This document shows positions 50,216 to 62,253 of a DNA stretch of 64,000 nucleotides, piece after piece. Made by a program: the position numbers and the translations under genes. How positions within the stretch are numbered: position 1 is the first letter of the stretch; each line of letters starts with the position of its first letter. This DNA is from Acanthaster planci. Lineage: Eukaryota; Echinodermata; Asteroidea; Valvatida; Acanthasteridae. A model generated the notes under the pieces. That model was not told where the DNA came from, did no database searches, and was given only the letters and a program-made list of their open reading frames with translations. Location of the stretch: NCBI RefSeq assembly GCF_001949145.1, contig NW_019091383.1, positions 566,132-630,131 of the forward strand, given 5' to 3'.

Positions 50216-50744
50216 AACGGGGAGAATCAACATTGTTCGAGAGAAAGATTCTCACTCCCACTTTCTGTGGAGTGGATGGAGAACATCTAGAACAAAGATG
50301 GCGGATATAGGCACATACCGTAATTAATGTTGGCTTTGTTATATAAACTAGAAAACGGTCACAATAAGGAAAATGAAACCTAGGGCAAATACTCGTGGCT
50401 ATTGGAGAGAATTATCCCTGACCATTTTATACATATGTACACTGTACTTAATTGGACGTCATTTACGGCCTTTATTAATCTTAGATATTGCTCAGGTTTG
50501 AACCTTTCCTGTCCACCATGGAATTGACGGTCTGTGGACATCGGAAATTGATAGGGATATTTGAGGATTTTATTTTATTTAAGATGGTATAAATGTCATG
50601 CCATCTTTTCATTTGGTGTCAAAATGGCGACTGCTATCTTGACCTTCAGCGTAGCTGCACTCCTTTTGCACTTCGGCGTTCGTAATCAACGACCCAAGAA
50701 CACTGTTCGTGAGTCCCATGAAAATGGGGTTTCGAATACGCCCC

Positions 50745-50975
50745 TTAAATCAAGACTTACCCTATCCTGACCTTACCACTGAGCACTGAAAATGTTAGTC
50801 CTCCGCAGCGCAATTTATTTCTCTCGATAAGTTTGGTTGTGTATCAGGGGCTTTGTACCGAATTGAGCGACAATTTCAAATTAACGTGTCAGCGCGATAA
50901 AAGTAGTTATCTGGGGTACTTATATTATTAAGTGGGCATTCAATAGTAATCTATAGTTCCTCAGCTGTATGCGGC
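50745..50975 (+). repeat. Dispersed repeat R2, copy 2
   Basis: The counterpart of 36490-36700, same orientation. It contains CTCGATAAGTTTGGTT, a TGTATCAGGGGCTTTG stretch absent from copy 1, and CAGTAGTAATCTATAG-like sequence. No protein is recognised. Confidence 0.45.
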
Positions 50976-51477
50976 GCATGTAGGGGGGGAGCTTGCCCAC
51001 ACGGCGGATATTTATTTATTTTTCAACTGAAATACTTCATAGGTGAGTAGGAAAGAAACTGTTCAGTATATTATTCATCAAATTAATGGGCTATATTTTT
51101 TTCTCCCCCATTATCATGTTGAATGAGCCCGAAGTGCATTTGCTTTTGAATTTGCCCCCCCCCCCGCACCAAAAGCTGGATTCGCCATTGCGCATTGCAC
51201 ATTTACACCGCGCTACTGTTCGTGAACGAGTCTTGCACAGTAGTTTCCTTTAAGTGTACGTCAGCGGTTTAAGAGGACGGCACCCGATGGTTACAGACCA
51301 GTAAATTAGCTGCCATACTAACAGTGATAAATATTCCCACTTCAACAAATCAGGAAAATACTCATGACTTTAACAGGTGTTCAAGACACAAATCAAATTT
51401 AAGCTCACTTTCTCAACTCCATTTTTCTTTCAATTTTCAGTGGCTTAACGTATGAATTTTGAAGATATTTTTCTCCA

Positions 51478-51690
51478 GAGAAAATCACACTGAAAAAATG
51501 AGGCCCATCGCCATTTTGAAAAACGGATGCCTGCACTCCAGACGTGGGTATTACCTACGAACATCTCCATTGCAAAACAGATGCTTTTAGATATACAAGC
51601 GTTCCTGCCCCTAGGATTCCATCCTCCCAGTCCACCGCGGTACTGCGCCACGACTCTAATAGCAGAGAATTTGACAGCCTAGCCTATACA
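51478..51690 (+). repeat. Dispersed repeat R1, copy 2
   Basis: The counterpart of 34967-35190, same orientation: CCATCGCCATTTTGAAAAAC start and TAATAGCAGAGAATTTGAC near the end. R2, R1 and R3 copies follow each other within 50745-52570, but the order differs from the other copies, so they appear to be separate families. Confidence 0.45.
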
Positions 51691-52220
51691 AATCGTGATT
51701 CGGTCCGCGCAGGCAATTTTGGGTCCATTTACTGGCCTGCAACTTCGGTTGCTGGCAGTGCACGGCATGCACAGTGCAACTGATCTGTGTATCTAACGTG
51801 CATGCGTGACAATTGGTTTTCAATTGCGTGTGTTGAAATTGGGACCAGGCGACAAAACTGTCACGGACGTTGACGTTCCGTGTCTTTTTCTGTGTTAGCA
51901 CCATCAAGCTGTTGGTGAGTAGCGTCATATTTGGCCAAGTTAACTTTTTGCGGCGGAATTTTTATAGATTAAGAATGCCACAATGGGGGGGGGGGTTGTT
52001 CGCAATCGCAAGCCGAACTCGAACACTCATAATCCTGAATGGTCGTATTTGCACCATGCATTGAATAGGCGGTTGGACGCGCCTGTGAATGTTACGTAAG
52101 CTAGTTCACCGCAATCGCAGTGTGCAGTGTGTCACCTTCGGTACCATTTACGTGTTCAGATGTATTGTAATTTGTAGGCCCACTCTATTACTTTCGATGT
52201 AAGTATTGTTGCGTTCTCTA

Positions 52221-52570
52221 CTATATCAAGTGGATGGTAGCATGGACTTTACTAGTATCTACGGGATGTGATATTTGGGGTCAACAATTTATTAAAAGGT
52301 GGACCGGAAACAAGAGGTTTGGGTATAGTTCGGTTTGGGTATAGTTAGGTTTGGGTATAGTTAGGTTTGGGTATAGTTAGGTTTGGGTATAGTTGGTTTA
52401 TTGCTCCTACTTCTCCTCATTAAAGTTCAATGGGGGTTTGAAAAAGACTTAGCTCAAGATAATTTCACACATTAAAAGGAAAGTTATAGAGAGGCGAAGT
52501 TGTATACCAGTATTACTGAACAACGGTTTGGCAGGACCATTGGAAATGCAAGTAGACTGGTCGGGTACGG
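52221..52570 (+). repeat. Dispersed repeat R3, copy 2, with an internal minisatellite
   Basis: The counterpart of 11393-11670. At 52316-52395 it carries five tandem 16-bp units of GGTTTGGGTATAGTTA (last base variable). The copy at 11393 has only a single GGGTTTGGGTGACAGT there. The array is therefore an expansion of one local unit. Confidence 0.7.
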
Positions 52571-52602
52571 TACAGCTAGGTAGCATCGCACAACTACACG
52601 TA

Positions 52603-52848
52603 AGCTTGTAAGAGAGGCCTGTGGGGCAAAATAGCCGCGCTCAAATTGTGATGCTAATATATTAAGGTATGATGCAATACAGTAGGCAAGCTTATAAGTG
52701 AGGCTTGTTCGAGCCTTCTGTTTGCCAATTTTCTTGACGCTGACTAGCGTCACTTATAGGTGTGCCACTGTATCGCATCATACTATAATCTATTAGCATC
52801 ACAGTTCTTGCAGGCTATTTTGCTGCACAGGCCTCACTTAAAAGTAGC
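52603..52848. mobile_element. Foldback element with ~85-bp inverted arms
   Basis: The left arm (about 52603-52690) and right arm (about 52755-52845) are imperfect reverse complements. GAGGCCTGTGGGGCAAAATAG on the left pairs with CTATTTTGCTGCACAGGCCTC on the right, and GTGATGCTAATATATTAAGG pairs with CTATAATCTATTAGCATCAC. The spacer holds a second small palindrome (GCGTCAAGAAAA... ACTAGCGTCAC). No coding capacity. Confidence 0.65.
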
Positions 52849-52849
52849 G

Positions 52850-53350
52850 GTGGGTAGTCGGGATCGGGTGCTGTAGACTAGGCTACACTCATCCGGCCGG
52901 GCCGTGTATGGTGGGAGCTGTTCCGGACCACAACAGTGTTAGCTGGACGGGGCCAGCGCCAGTATGTACCGACCGCTCTGCCGCTCAGACCACATTGTGA
53001 TGAGCGCAATGATAGAATCGCCGCACTATGTACCGTTGGCTCAGCGTAGAGACAGAGAGGACCGCGACAAGTTAACAGGACAAGGGTGGTGAGGGACTCG
53101 TGGGTGTCTCGCCCGGCAATCGGTTCGGACGTAGCGGTGACGGGCCGCTACGACTTCCCCTAGCACCCTGGGCTAGTTCGCACCGCTTTCGCATCGGTCC
53201 AAGCTAAGCTACCCAGGCATTCATTATGGTCACATTTCTTCGCCAAAAGAACGGTTATACCGCACTTCTGTCGGACAGGGTCCAACAGCCGCACTATGAA
53301 TAGGTTTCGCTCTCGCAGCAAGGATTTGGTCAGCAGCACCTCACCGATGA
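52850..53350. other. GC-rich interval without a recognised gene
   Basis: Base composition is clearly more GC-rich than the neighbours (CCGGCCGGGCCGTG, GGTGACGGGCCGCTACGAC). No protein or RNA family is recognised on either strand. It may be part of a transposon flank. Confidence 0.3.
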
Positions 53351-53803
53351 GCAAGGAAAATCTGCTCTATTTATAGAATTCTAGAGGCTTAGGAATTAAT
53401 AAAATGTGAGTGTCGCTGAACAGCTCAACTAATGGGGATCTTCCATCTCAAATGGTCACATGACTTCCTGGCAGAGTCGTGTGCAACCTGGCTGTTATTT
53501 GGTAAGAAATAAAAATTTTATAACTGAGGTCAGGGCTTGCAATACGTTACTTAGTCTTTCTGCGGGGTTGAGTTGCAAGGAATTACGAGCCTCTTTTTGA
53601 ATTCTTTGTAATAGCATGGGTTTTTCTTTATCATGTTTCCCTTTTCAATTTGTCATGTCTGTGCATGGCTGAATGGCTGATGTAGAGAATAAATTATTGA
53701 TGTTATGATTACCGTATGGCACTTCCTACCTCATTTGCTATTTGACTTCACATGCTGTGGACTTTGAAATGATCTTCCCCTTCCTGTCCCAACATACATT
53801 TAT

Positions 53804-53886
53804 CAATTGTTGACCGCTGTGGTTTGGGACATGACGTTTTGAACACCCAAGGGACGCATAGCGCACACCACAGCGGTCAACAATTG
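53804..53886. repeat. Perfect 20-bp inverted repeat (hairpin)
   Basis: CAATTGTTGACCGCTGTGGT at 53804-53823 is perfectly complementary to 53867-53886, with a 43-base loop containing CATGACGTTTTG. It may be the TIRs of a tiny element or a structured site. Confidence 0.7.
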
Positions 53887-54088
53887 TTTTGTCATATCTC
53901 TGTCATGAATTTCTGAATTTCAGAAAAACGATGGACCTACTGTCAAACTGTACAATTGACCTATAAACAGACGTAAACATGATCGTCTGCAAATGCACTG
54001 TTCCTCACTTCCTTCAATTGCGTAAACTTTAATGTGAAACTCGTGCGGGTACCAGTGCGCCCTTTCCACCGAAGTGATCAAAGGCGCA

Positions 54089-55402
54089 TTACACTGAAAA
54101 CTTATTTGAAACCAAGCACAAAAAAAAATAAATAAAAGACAGATACAGCTGTGTGTCATTAGCATAACAATGAATGTTAGGCAGATGGTGCTCAATGATG
54201 TCAAATAATCTAGAAGCATAAATAGTAAATAAAAGTGGTCTTAAACATAATCGCTGAGGAACCCCACAGTTAAGTTCGAACGTTTTTGACAGGGTTCCTT
54301 GAATAGACACGCGTTGGCTTCTACCTGACAAATAGGATGTAAACCAATCCAAAGCTTTGCCTAAAACTCCAGCTTTCAACTGCAGACGTTTCAGCAAAAT
54401 GTCATGATCAACCGTTATCGAAGGCTGCACTGAGGTCTATAAGAACAAGTAAAGTCACATGCTGAGAGTTCATCTTCAGCAATAAATCATCTTTTACCTT
54501 CAAAAGGGAAGTCTCCGTACTGTGATGTTTTCCTGTAAGATGATTGTTGAACTGGAAACAGACAATGTTTGGACATGTGACAATGCAGATGGTCATACAC
54601 TGCTTTCTCAGTTAGTTTGGATATAAATTGTAAGTTACTGATTGGCCGATAGTTTTCAACAAATCGGGTCAAGCTTGTCCTTTTTTAGCAAAGAGCAAAT
54701 CAAAGCCTCCTTTCAATCATCAGGAAATGTACCAGTCTCAAGAGATAGGTTGATCATTTTAGTTAATACAGGAAGCAGAACGTCAAGGCACTCACCCACC
54801 AAACTGGTGGGCATTGGATCTAGGGTACAGGACTTCTTTGAAGATTTAACAAAAAGCTGCTTTACCTGTAACTCAGTCAAGGATGTAAATTGGTCAAACA
54901 ATAAATCACTAGATAATGTTTCTGATGTGAAGAAAGATTCTCCAGCAGGTGTATTAAAAACTAAGTTGTCAAGTTTGGCATGAGTATTTGATATCTTTTC
55001 CACAAAGACGTTACCCATATCATTAGCCGAAGTCAATTTATTAGTAAATGGAGGAAGAGGAGCAGTAACAGAGTGCCTAAGCAGTAATTTTGACGCCTTA
55101 AATAATTTCGCTTGATCAGAGCTATTATTATCAATAAACTCTTTGTAAAAATCGAAACGAGTCTTGTTCAAGAGAGAAGTGACCATATTTCTATGCTGTT
55201 TGTAACCTAAAAGGTCGCAAGCGTTGTTGGTTCGCCGCCACTTCCTTTCAGCTCTCCTCTTCAGCTTCAACGCCAACCTGATTTCTTGATCAAACCAAAC
55301 AAGTGGGGCCTGACAGGAACTGCCTTCGACTTCAGTGGGGCATGTTTTTTCCGATGGGCTACACACAACAACAAAATCTCGTACAACATACTTGTACAAC
55401 AA
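54089..55402 (-). pseudogene. Dead non-LTR retrotransposon (LINE) fragment, CR1/L2-like
   Basis: On the minus strand, 55402-54713 encodes the linker after the endonuclease (APLVWFDQEIRLALKLKRRA). Frameshifted blocks of a reverse transcriptase follow: ENYRPISNLQFISKL, LVLIDLSAAFD, then DHDILLKRLQ, WFTSYLSGRSQ, a degraded GVPQ motif (RL where GS is usual) and YANDTQLYLSF (Asn in the normally YADD core). At least two frame breaks and the active-site change make it inactive. The endonuclease part and 3' tail are missing. Confidence 0.75.
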
Positions 55403-56156
55403 ATTATACAGTGGCCATGTGCAGTTTTCACATTTTAAGCATTATTATTGAAAAAGCAATGTATTTCTTTCAAAATTTATGTCATTGATAGGCCCTATAT
55501 TATTGTAATTCTTTTTAATGGAGGCGTCCAAAGTATTTTAAAAAATTAACCATGGGTATATGTGGAAATATAAGTTTGAGTGATGAGAAGGTACACTTTG
55601 AAATATAACAAAATAGAAAATAAGATTTCGTGACTTTCCAGATGGGAATTCCCCTTCTAATTTCCTTCAGCTTTCGCAAAGTTTTACCCTTTAAGACCTT
55701 TTAATCGCAAAAATATAAATAAAACTCATATGGTTTGTGTGCCTCATTTTAACCTCGTATGCAATATTTTTCCCAACAAAAAATCTCACATATATTAATT
55801 TAGCTATCTAACTTTATTAAACTACGAAATCTGTGTCAATGAAAGTTAGCATTGAGGGGGAAATGAAAGATTCAAAACGAACCCCAACTTTAGACGCGTT
55901 TTTTTTCGAAATGTCAGAAACTGAGATAGGTCAGATCGTGGTGCAATAAACGACGTGTTCAGAAATTAAACAGAAATGAGCCTTTTTTTATTATTCTCAA
56001 GTGTTGTAACTTGAAGACACCTGTTGATGTGCGTTCTCTGTGTAAGAAAAGGGCACTGGTTACGTTGCAACAGTTGCAAAAGGAGTTCATACCACTTAAG
56101 AGTATTTACATCATTTAAACAATTTTTCTCTACCGTCTCAGAACCGTTTTATCACC

Positions 56157-59100
56157 ATGGCCAGCAAAGAGGGCATGCTGAGATGGAAGGGACGTGTTGC
56201 CTTGGTAACAGGTGCCTCTTCAGGGATTGGTCAATCCACCGCGAGGGCTCTTGCCAAACACGGCATGAAAGTGGTCGGCTGTGGCAGGAACATCAAACCA
56301 ATTGAGGTCAGGAGGGGATGACGCATGGCTGCTTTTCAAAAACTGCATGAAGTTTGTGCACTAATTAAGCATTCAGTGGATAACCCCTTGGGTCTTCTGC
56401 ATAATATGCTTCCCCTCTTGAACATGCCAAGATCTTCTGCCACCATGAATTCCAGTTTAGGTTAGCCAAGAGACGAGCCTAATTATTTGTAATTTAGAGT
56501 TATGTTTTCAGCATGCATGGACAATAGCAGTCCGAGTACATGCATCATCCGTCAATCAGACGGAAACTGTTGCTTGTTTCCAGTTTTCTGCAGATCTATC
56601 AGTTTCTTAAACAAATTGGCCACTTTTCTGTTAATTTTCGAACTTTCCAGGAGGACGCTAAGGCGTTATTAGAAGACAGCACTGTCACTGGCTCCCTGCA
56701 TGCAATCAAATGCGATTTGACGCAAGAGGACGAAATCCTGGCAATGTTTGCTGAGATCAAGGAGAAGTTTGGTGGTGTAGACGTCTGTATCAGCAACGCA
56801 GGACTAAGTCATTCCGGTTCAATAAATTCAAGAATGGGCATACTGAATGGAGAGACGGCCAAGTGGCGAGACATGCTGGACGTAAGTCCTACTGGATCAT
56901 TCAGATGTTGCGTGTAGCCACTATAGGAATTCTTTAATTTGTGGAATTAAATTACTGACGGTCCTTTTCGCGAGAGTCCGATCCAGTAAGCCCCTCCCTG
57001 TGTACACGTGGGCACCCACTTCGTGCTTCTTTCCAGTGTGCCACAGTGTGGGTTCCAGCCGCGCACGTCGTACACGCGTACGCGCATGTGTCGGACTTTT
57101 GAGCACGCATTTTGGGCATTAGACTTGACTCAAGTTGGGATCTCTGTGACGTCTTCGTTAATGCTTTGAACACATATTGAGACCAAAGATAGTATAGCTC
57201 ATTAACATGTATTGCGCTATGGAATTCCATATATCTGCCGTCGTCCGTCGCATTTTGCTTTTTGTTGTGTCCCAATTCTGCTATTTACCAGTTCCAAATA
57301 TGCCATTTTCCGTCGTGCATCGCCCGTCGTACATTGCGCGTCGTCGTATTTAAATTAGGCCTTTAGTCAATGGGTTCGTTCGATTAGCTTACACGTGTAA
57401 GTCAAACTTACACGAGAGCGTTCGTTTAGCCATCACGTGACGTTCGTGCCTGCCCCGGGTGTCAGCCACCACTACCCCAGCTGGCGAGCGGGTCTCTGGA
57501 GGCTGCCCGAGTGTAATGACGTCACGGATGGACTGTTCGAGCATGAACGTACATGATGAAACGAGGCGGGGACTTGACCTTTTTCCCAGAATGCCTTGGA
57601 AAACACGCTGCAGCGTTCGATAAGCCTCATTTTGAGGCTTTCCTTGAGTGTAACACTGGTGTTTTCAGGGAAGCTAATCGAACGCACCCAGTGTGTTTAC
57701 GCGCGACACAAATGTACGCGTGCGTGACGTGCAGGAGAATATGTGGGTGCGAATGTGTATCTTATGAAATACGCGTTCGATTCTTTTACCTTTATGTATA
57801 TTGTGGCGCCGCGCCCCTCCGACGAAGGTGAGGGCGCCCTCCTCCTCGAGGCGCGGCGCGTCGGATGGCACGCCGGAGAGTCCCTGAGCGGCTAGGGACG
57901 AGTCCGGTGGGACCCAAGTATGCCGTCCCCCAAGAAAGTTGGTCTTCTCCGAGACGATGGCTAATTTGATTGGTCGAAACTTAATGACGTAACCCGGACA
58001 AACCTGACTTGAAATAATCTCCGCCTGGACACCTGACTTATATACAACAATTAATAAGCGGCTGGTTTATTCATCAACGCGCGCAACCAATGTACCAGCA
58101 GAGGGCGCTATTGACGGGGAGACTGTGTGATTAATTATGCGGGACCGGACTTCGCCCAGAGCAGCGAACACCGCAATTAATTGTGGGCATCCAGTGCCGA
58201 ATCAGGGACTTTAGCAAGTCTACGGGGCTTAGGGCTGCGCTACACGCAACTCACGTCACGTCACAAGATAGCAATCCGCCCTAGCATCGGCCGCAAGCTC
58301 CTATCAGGAGCTATACCACACCACCAATTAGCCCCTAAACCTACCGAGCGCCGCAACGACACACGCACCACTCGGGACTTAGGCACAGTCACACTAGGCT
58401 AGGTGACTTTAACCCTTGCACAGGATTCTTGACCCTGGGATCAGCCCTTGATATCAAGACGACGAAACTTTGCCTAGTCTAGTTGTGCATACCTTTTATA
58501 GCCTTCGTGCTGCTGTGACCACGCCCACGTGACCAAGCAGTGACTTTCGTTGCCCTATCGCACTACGCACAAGGCGGAGCCTATGCGCGGCGCTAGCGCT
58601 CGCTTAACACACAGCTATGCGCGTGTAACATCTGCCTCTGTTATATACTGGGCAGAGCGCCATCAATAACTTTGTACCGTGCCTAGCGCCCTCTGTCACG
58701 TCACAATATTCATCCTGAATGGCCAGTCAGTGTCATTTCGTATAGTGTCATTTCGTATATGGTGTAGAGGTTGGGATCGGCCTATCCGCCTCGCATACAT
58801 AAAAAACTGAAGTGACGTCACACTTACGAACCGGATATTTGTTTATATAATTATGCTCCCAAAATACAACTTTTTGCTCTTCGGTACTGCTATCACTTCT
58901 TTTCAAAATGTTGCAACCGCATCGTTTTGAATCCCCAGATTAAATGGCCAGATTAAGTAACTAAAGGATTTTTTTTTTTGCAATCAAAAAATGACTTCAT
59001 AGAACTTCATGGCTAGAATTCTTCAACTGTGCGTATGAAAATTCCCTAAACCGAGGGGTGAATTTACCCATAATTTTGAAATGTTTAGTCGAGCGCTGCG

Positions 59101-61135
59101 CAGATCACGAAAACCCCAGTAGTTTTGAATAGGATCTGGTGGTCTATGCGGTTATGTCGTCTGTGATCCGCCCCGAGCTGAAGTGCACCCTCTCACTTGC
59201 GAAAGACAGTACTGTTTTCCAACCAGGTTCTTGCAGACTAAATTCGTTGTGCGTACTCAGCGTGCTCCGCGTTGAACGCACATAATACTAGCGTACCTAT
59301 GCGGTGAGTGCACACCAACTGACGGTCAATTTTATTTCAAAACTCGCCCTCTTTTATTCCTGCTCGGAGCGGATTGATAGCTCTCCTGTTCGGAGAACTA
59401 GTTGTCTCTCCTTGGTTGTGATGTTCAAGTAGCCATTATTATACAGTTAAATTTCTGAAAACAAGCACGGTCAGAATCTGTGTGGGGATCATGTGCACTC
59501 TATCCGAGTTTTTTCTTGTGTGACTACTACAGGTCAATGTTTTAGCTGTGGCCATATGCTGCCGAGAGGCTGTAAAACAAATGGAGGAGAAAGGGGCAAT
59601 GGATGGTCAGCTGCTAGTGACCAACAGGTAGATTGGACACTGGCAAAGAGTAGGGGGTGTTAAGTTCAGGTGGATTTGTTTGAAATCAGATCGTGATATT
59701 TCACGTTTTTTAAGCCGTACTGGTTTTCTGTCGCGGGATTCCTTCATGAAATTCTTTGTTCTCTTGAACCTTAAGAAATTTCGCAGTTTAATATAAAATG
59801 TAATTCACATTTTCTTTTAGATTCTTGAAAATTTCGGTAAATGCTTGTGGCACATGATCATCTGCACTTGAGAAACTTCCCTGCGTGAATGTCAGATTTG
59901 TTTTCTTCATCTGCAGCATGTCTGGCCACCGATTGACCTCGATGGAAACCCATTTTTATGCCGCCACCAAGCACGCTGTGACTGCTTTGGTGGAGGGTAT
60001 CCGACGGGAATTGAGGGCCAAGAAGAATCACATTAGAATTGCAGTAAGAGTTTAACTTGATCCTTAAGAAGCTGTCAGATTTTGAAAATCGACTTCTCTA
60101 CTGGAGATAAAGCTTATACTGAATGTAATCCTTACTTTTGGACTTTTTACAGCAAGTCTCTCCTGGGTTAGTAGAAACAAGATTTCAAGTGCGCATGTAT
60201 GCCAGTGGTGATCCTGAAATGACACGTGCTATGACGTACAAATCACTTGAGGTAAACCCAATTCTTTAAATGTGCACCACTGTCCAGAGGCAGTTTTGAA
60301 GATGGAAAACAGTGTTCTTTAACCCATTTTCTAATCCACAAAAGATGTCGATTATGTGAGCTCTTTTGAAAAGCCATGCAGTATGAATCAGTCATCTATG
60401 TGCTCACAGAGGTTTTTTTTTGGAGTAGCAATTACTTTGTTACAACCCTTTCCCCTTCCTAAGCTGTGGGGGGACATGTTTTCCACTGTAGAGTTTCGTA
60501 CACGTACCTATAAATGTAATACATTTTACCATGCCCCCTTGATTTGAAACAGACCAGATACATGTACATTTCTACTAAATGTTTTTTTTTTCAATCTCCA
60601 AAAACGTTGTTTGGAGAGGAATTTCATGCTACAGCCACTATAATATCGGGAAGTTTCAGCCCTGTAATGGTGACCATGTAAGCTACGGCAGAGTTCCTGT
60701 ACCGCATCCGATATCACTGCAGCTGGCAACTAAACACACCTCCATGGAAAATGGAGGCTCCCATTGTCATATTCGCCAGCCTCAGCCAATCATTTTTAGA
60801 TATGTTCAACTGGATTTTTCTTTGTGTGTGGATGATAGGTCTTGACAGCAGAGGATATCGCTGACAATATGCTCTACATACTGCAAGTTCCACCCCATGT
60901 TCAGGTATGTTCATAACCGTCTTGTCAAAATGTTCTTGGCGCCATCATCAATGTTAAGTGTTAAATAAAAATCGAATCACTGCATATTTCTATTGGAAAT
61001 CAAGTGTGCCACAATCAAGTGTGCCACTCTAATTTAGTTTGGCTGATTGAAGTAGCATCGGAATACATGTAATTACTGTATTTCTCCACACAGGTGCATG
61101 ATATCCTCATCAGACCAACGGAACAGCCATTTTGA
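56157..61135 (+). CDS. DHRS11-like short-chain dehydrogenase/reductase, copy B (269 aa)
   Basis: Exons are 56157-56306, 56651-56881, 59533-59627, 59917-60043, 60153-60251, 60839-60904 and 61094-61135, each identical in length and phase to its partner in copy A. The ATG has a good context (CACCATGG). Motifs are TGASSGIG (18-25), NAG (99-101), Asn129 in VNVLA, Ser159 with MSGHR, Tyr173-x3-Lys177 (YAATK), and SPGLVETRF. The expected role is NADPH-dependent reduction of carbonyl or steroid substrates in the cytosol, by analogy with DHRS11. The motifs are closer to canonical than in copy A. Intron 2 is swollen to 2651 bp (280 bp in copy A) by insertions, including a MITE at 57371-57690. Confidence 0.88.
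56882..59532 (+). other. Expanded intron 2 of dehydrogenase copy B
   Basis: Only the first ~65 bases (for example GGAATTCTTTAATTTGTGG) align with the 280-bp intron of copy A, and the 3' end shows little similarity. The extra ~2.4 kb includes the TIR element 57371-57690, a GC-rich stretch at about 57800-57930 (GCGCCGCGCC / GGCGCGGCGC inverted), and a tandem pair of AGTGTCATTTCGTAT near 58731-58760. No gene is recognised in it. Confidence 0.6.
57371..57690. mobile_element. TIR element (MITE) in intron 2 of dehydrogenase copy B
   Basis: TGGGTTCGTTCGATTAGCTT at the left (57371-57390) pairs with AAGCTAATCGAACGCACCCA at the right (57671-57690), 19 of 20 positions. A further ACACGTGTAAG / GTGTAACAC relationship follows inside. 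The element is 320 bp, non-coding, and absent from copy A. A target duplication is not obvious. Confidence 0.65.
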
Positions 61136-62247
61136 AAAACGTCCAGGGAACTAGAAGAACTTTCTTCCAAGATGGCCGTCTTAGTGTACTACAGTACACG
61201 TACCTAAAAACCCAACTGCAGTGTCAGCCTTTTGTCTGTGGTTCCCCAGGCACTGGAAGTTTTATATATAGGCCTATGCTCATTCGTAACATATTTAGCC
61301 CTGCAATTGCTGATTTTACACACATTATTTTAAAACACGAAAGTTTAGCACTGGCTCAGGCGAAACGGGATATTTTCTTTACTAACTTATTTACTTACAA
61401 TTCAGCGCAGCTTGAATTGATACAGACTCTGTGGATAAATGTACATGTACAGTACATGTATATGCATGTAATGGGCCATTACTTTCACAGTATCTTGAAC
61501 GTTGTTTTATAAATGCATGAAATAGGAATGCAGGTAAACGTAAACAGAGTGGAACAAAAACACTGCAATAAATACACACATGTAACATTCTGGCTAAAAT
61601 ATGAAATGTGTAAGTTTAACATCAAATCTGGATGAAGTTGTGATTGCTCATTTTATCCCAACATGTGTCCATGTAAAGTTGATACAGAATGCTTTTTTGA
61701 AGATTTTCATGTACATGTACTATACACGTATACTGGGAAAAGCTTTTATGAGGTAATGAAGGGTTATTTTCTTTTTTTTTAACTTCTGGAGTGCTTTTTT
61801 TTCACAACTTAATTTTTTTTAAGTATTAGAACAACTATTGTATTTCCAGTTTTGTTTAGTCTTGTATGGTTTATGGTCTTGTTTTAGTACCTGTTGCAAG
61901 AGTATTCATAAGGTTAATTGGGTTTGTGAGTTTACACAATCATGATCATATTCCAGGTCATTGATAACTGATGGGGCTTGACTGATTAAAATATCTGAAA
62001 AGAAATAATTGCAAGCAGAATCGCAGGTCTTTGCTTTGTTACTTAGTGACTTTGAACCCTCCTATGCAAAGACACATTCTTGACACAGTTGTCATATCAG
62101 TCAAAGTCAGTCATACATGTATTTCCCATATGTGTCTGTGTACTGAGGCAAATCAAGTGGAAGAAATTTTTGACTTTTTGATGGTTAAAGCAGAAGGGGT
62201 GTTAACAAATATATAATCATGTAAAACATGGTGTCTCAATTGCTATT

Positions 62248-62253
62248 AATAAA
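62248..62253 (+). terminator. Candidate polyadenylation signal, dehydrogenase copy B
   Basis: AATAAA lies about 1.1 kb after the stop. An earlier AATAAA is at 61567-61572. Either could be used. The interval 61136-62250 has no exon and is most simply 3' UTR. Confidence 0.35.

Noticed and set aside
50561-50770. Small protein with a hydrophobic segment (ILTFSVAALLLHFGV)
   Set aside because: No splice partners, no homologue I recognise, and it abuts dispersed repeat R2; likely chance.
54089-55402. An active LINE
   Set aside because: Frameshifts, a changed catalytic YADD-type motif and missing ends show it is dead.
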